This document shows positions 13,901-14,180 of a stretch of 14,180 nt of DNA, one piece after another. Position 1 is the stretch's first letter, and every line of letters begins with the position of its first letter. A program made the translations under genes and the position numbers. Below the pieces are notes generated by a model. The model ran no database searches. It saw only the letters and a list, made by a program, of their open reading frames with translations, and was not told the DNA's origin. Source of the DNA: Bacteroidales bacterium UBA1711 (GTDB lineage Bacteria; Bacteroidota; Bacteroidia; Bacteroidales; P3); assembly GCA_002317325.1 (NCBI GenBank), contig DCJB01000106.1, positions 20,581 through 34,760 of the forward strand, written 5' to 3'.

Positions 13901-14180
13901 ATGGGTAGGTTCCTGAACAAAGGCAATGCGGATTTTATGTCTGCGCGCAAATCTGAATATGTGGACAAAACTGCCATGATTCAGTATATTAACGAGACAT
14001 TGGACACTGAATTTCGTTTCACCTGCGTGACCCGCGGCAGAAGGTTCGGCAAGTCGATGGCGGCCAAGATGCTCTATGCCTATTACGACAAGTCGTGCGA
14101 CAGCCGCCGCCTCTTCGAGGACTTGGCGATTGCGAAGTTGCCTTCGTTCGAGGAACACCTGAACAAATACCCCACGATTT
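13901..14180 (+). CDS. AAA-ATPase_like / DUF1703 (PD-(D/E)XK) family protein, 5' part only
   Basis: An open frame from ATG 13901 runs off the window end with no stop (93 residues visible; full members are about 520-580). It starts MGRFLNKGNADFMSARKSEY and continues VDKTAMIQYINE, then TCVTRGRRFGKSMAAKMLYA (41-60), a form of the family's RPRRFGKS phosphate-binding motif. DKSCDSRRLFEDL and SFEEHLNKYPTI follow. This is the N-terminus of the PF09820 AAA-ATPase_like family, whose C-terminal half carries a PD-(D/E)XK nuclease-like DUF1703 domain (outside the window). These genes are often present in many copies in Bacteroidales genomes, and their function is not established. The Pro of RPRRFGKS is Gly here. 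Start chosen because MGRFLN is the usual N-terminus. Confidence 0.88.
   Translation, partial: MGRFLNKGNADFMSARKSEYVDKTAMIQYINETLDTEFRFTCVTRGRRFGKSMAAKMLYAYYDKSCDSRRLFEDLAIAKLPSFEEHLNKYPTI

Overview
The window looks like a chromosomal segment of a GC-rich Bacteroidales bacterium; family and genus cannot be fixed from the sequence alone. Support comes from the protein families (a two-RCK_C cation:proton antiporter, a signal-peptide GH29 fucosidase, a DUF3791 protein, an AAA-ATPase_like/DUF1703 protein, a Bacteroidales-type formylglycine-enzyme-like relic). It also comes from TAnnTTTG-type -7 promoter boxes, poor Shine-Dalgarno sequences and short spacers.

Positions 1-7.9 kb are a conserved envelope/housekeeping block. 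A lytic transglycosylase on the minus strand (65-1084) diverges from a tightly packed plus-strand run: cation:proton antiporter (1206-3449), S41 C-terminal processing protease (3481-5115), O-antigen ligase-like polymerase (GTG start overlapping the protease stop, 5115-6638) and M16 zinc peptidase (GTG start, 6671-7894). The theme is cell wall, surface polysaccharide and protein quality control. The run meets a minus-strand GH29 alpha-L-fucosidase (7918-9171) tail to tail with a 23-bp gap.

Positions 7.9-11.1 kb hold three minus-strand genes with visible punctuation: the fucosidase, an alpha/beta hydrolase (9270-10085) and an outer-membrane beta-barrel protein (10321-11052). Hairpin terminators lie at 9205-9245 and 10256-10305, and -7 boxes lie before the fucosidase and the barrel gene. 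Two arrays of related 7-bp repeats (14-bp higher-order period) sit exactly at gene 3' ends, after the transglycosylase stop and across the hydrolase stop.

Positions 11.1-14.2 kb are an accessory, partly decayed region, visibly more A/T-rich from about 11.64 to 13.65 kb. It contains a broken formylglycine-enzyme-like gene (11175-11612), an AlbA_2/Schlafen-type ATP-binding regulator (11640-13277) whose linker is 22 copies of a 12-bp repeat, and a DUF3791 gene (13360-13574) broken by an apparent one-base deletion. The DUF3791 stop overlaps the start of a 17-codon ORF that may be what is left of a partner toxin gene. The window ends inside an AAA-ATPase_like/PD-(D/E)XK protein gene (from 13901). 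I found no rRNA, tRNA, CRISPR array or intact transposase.
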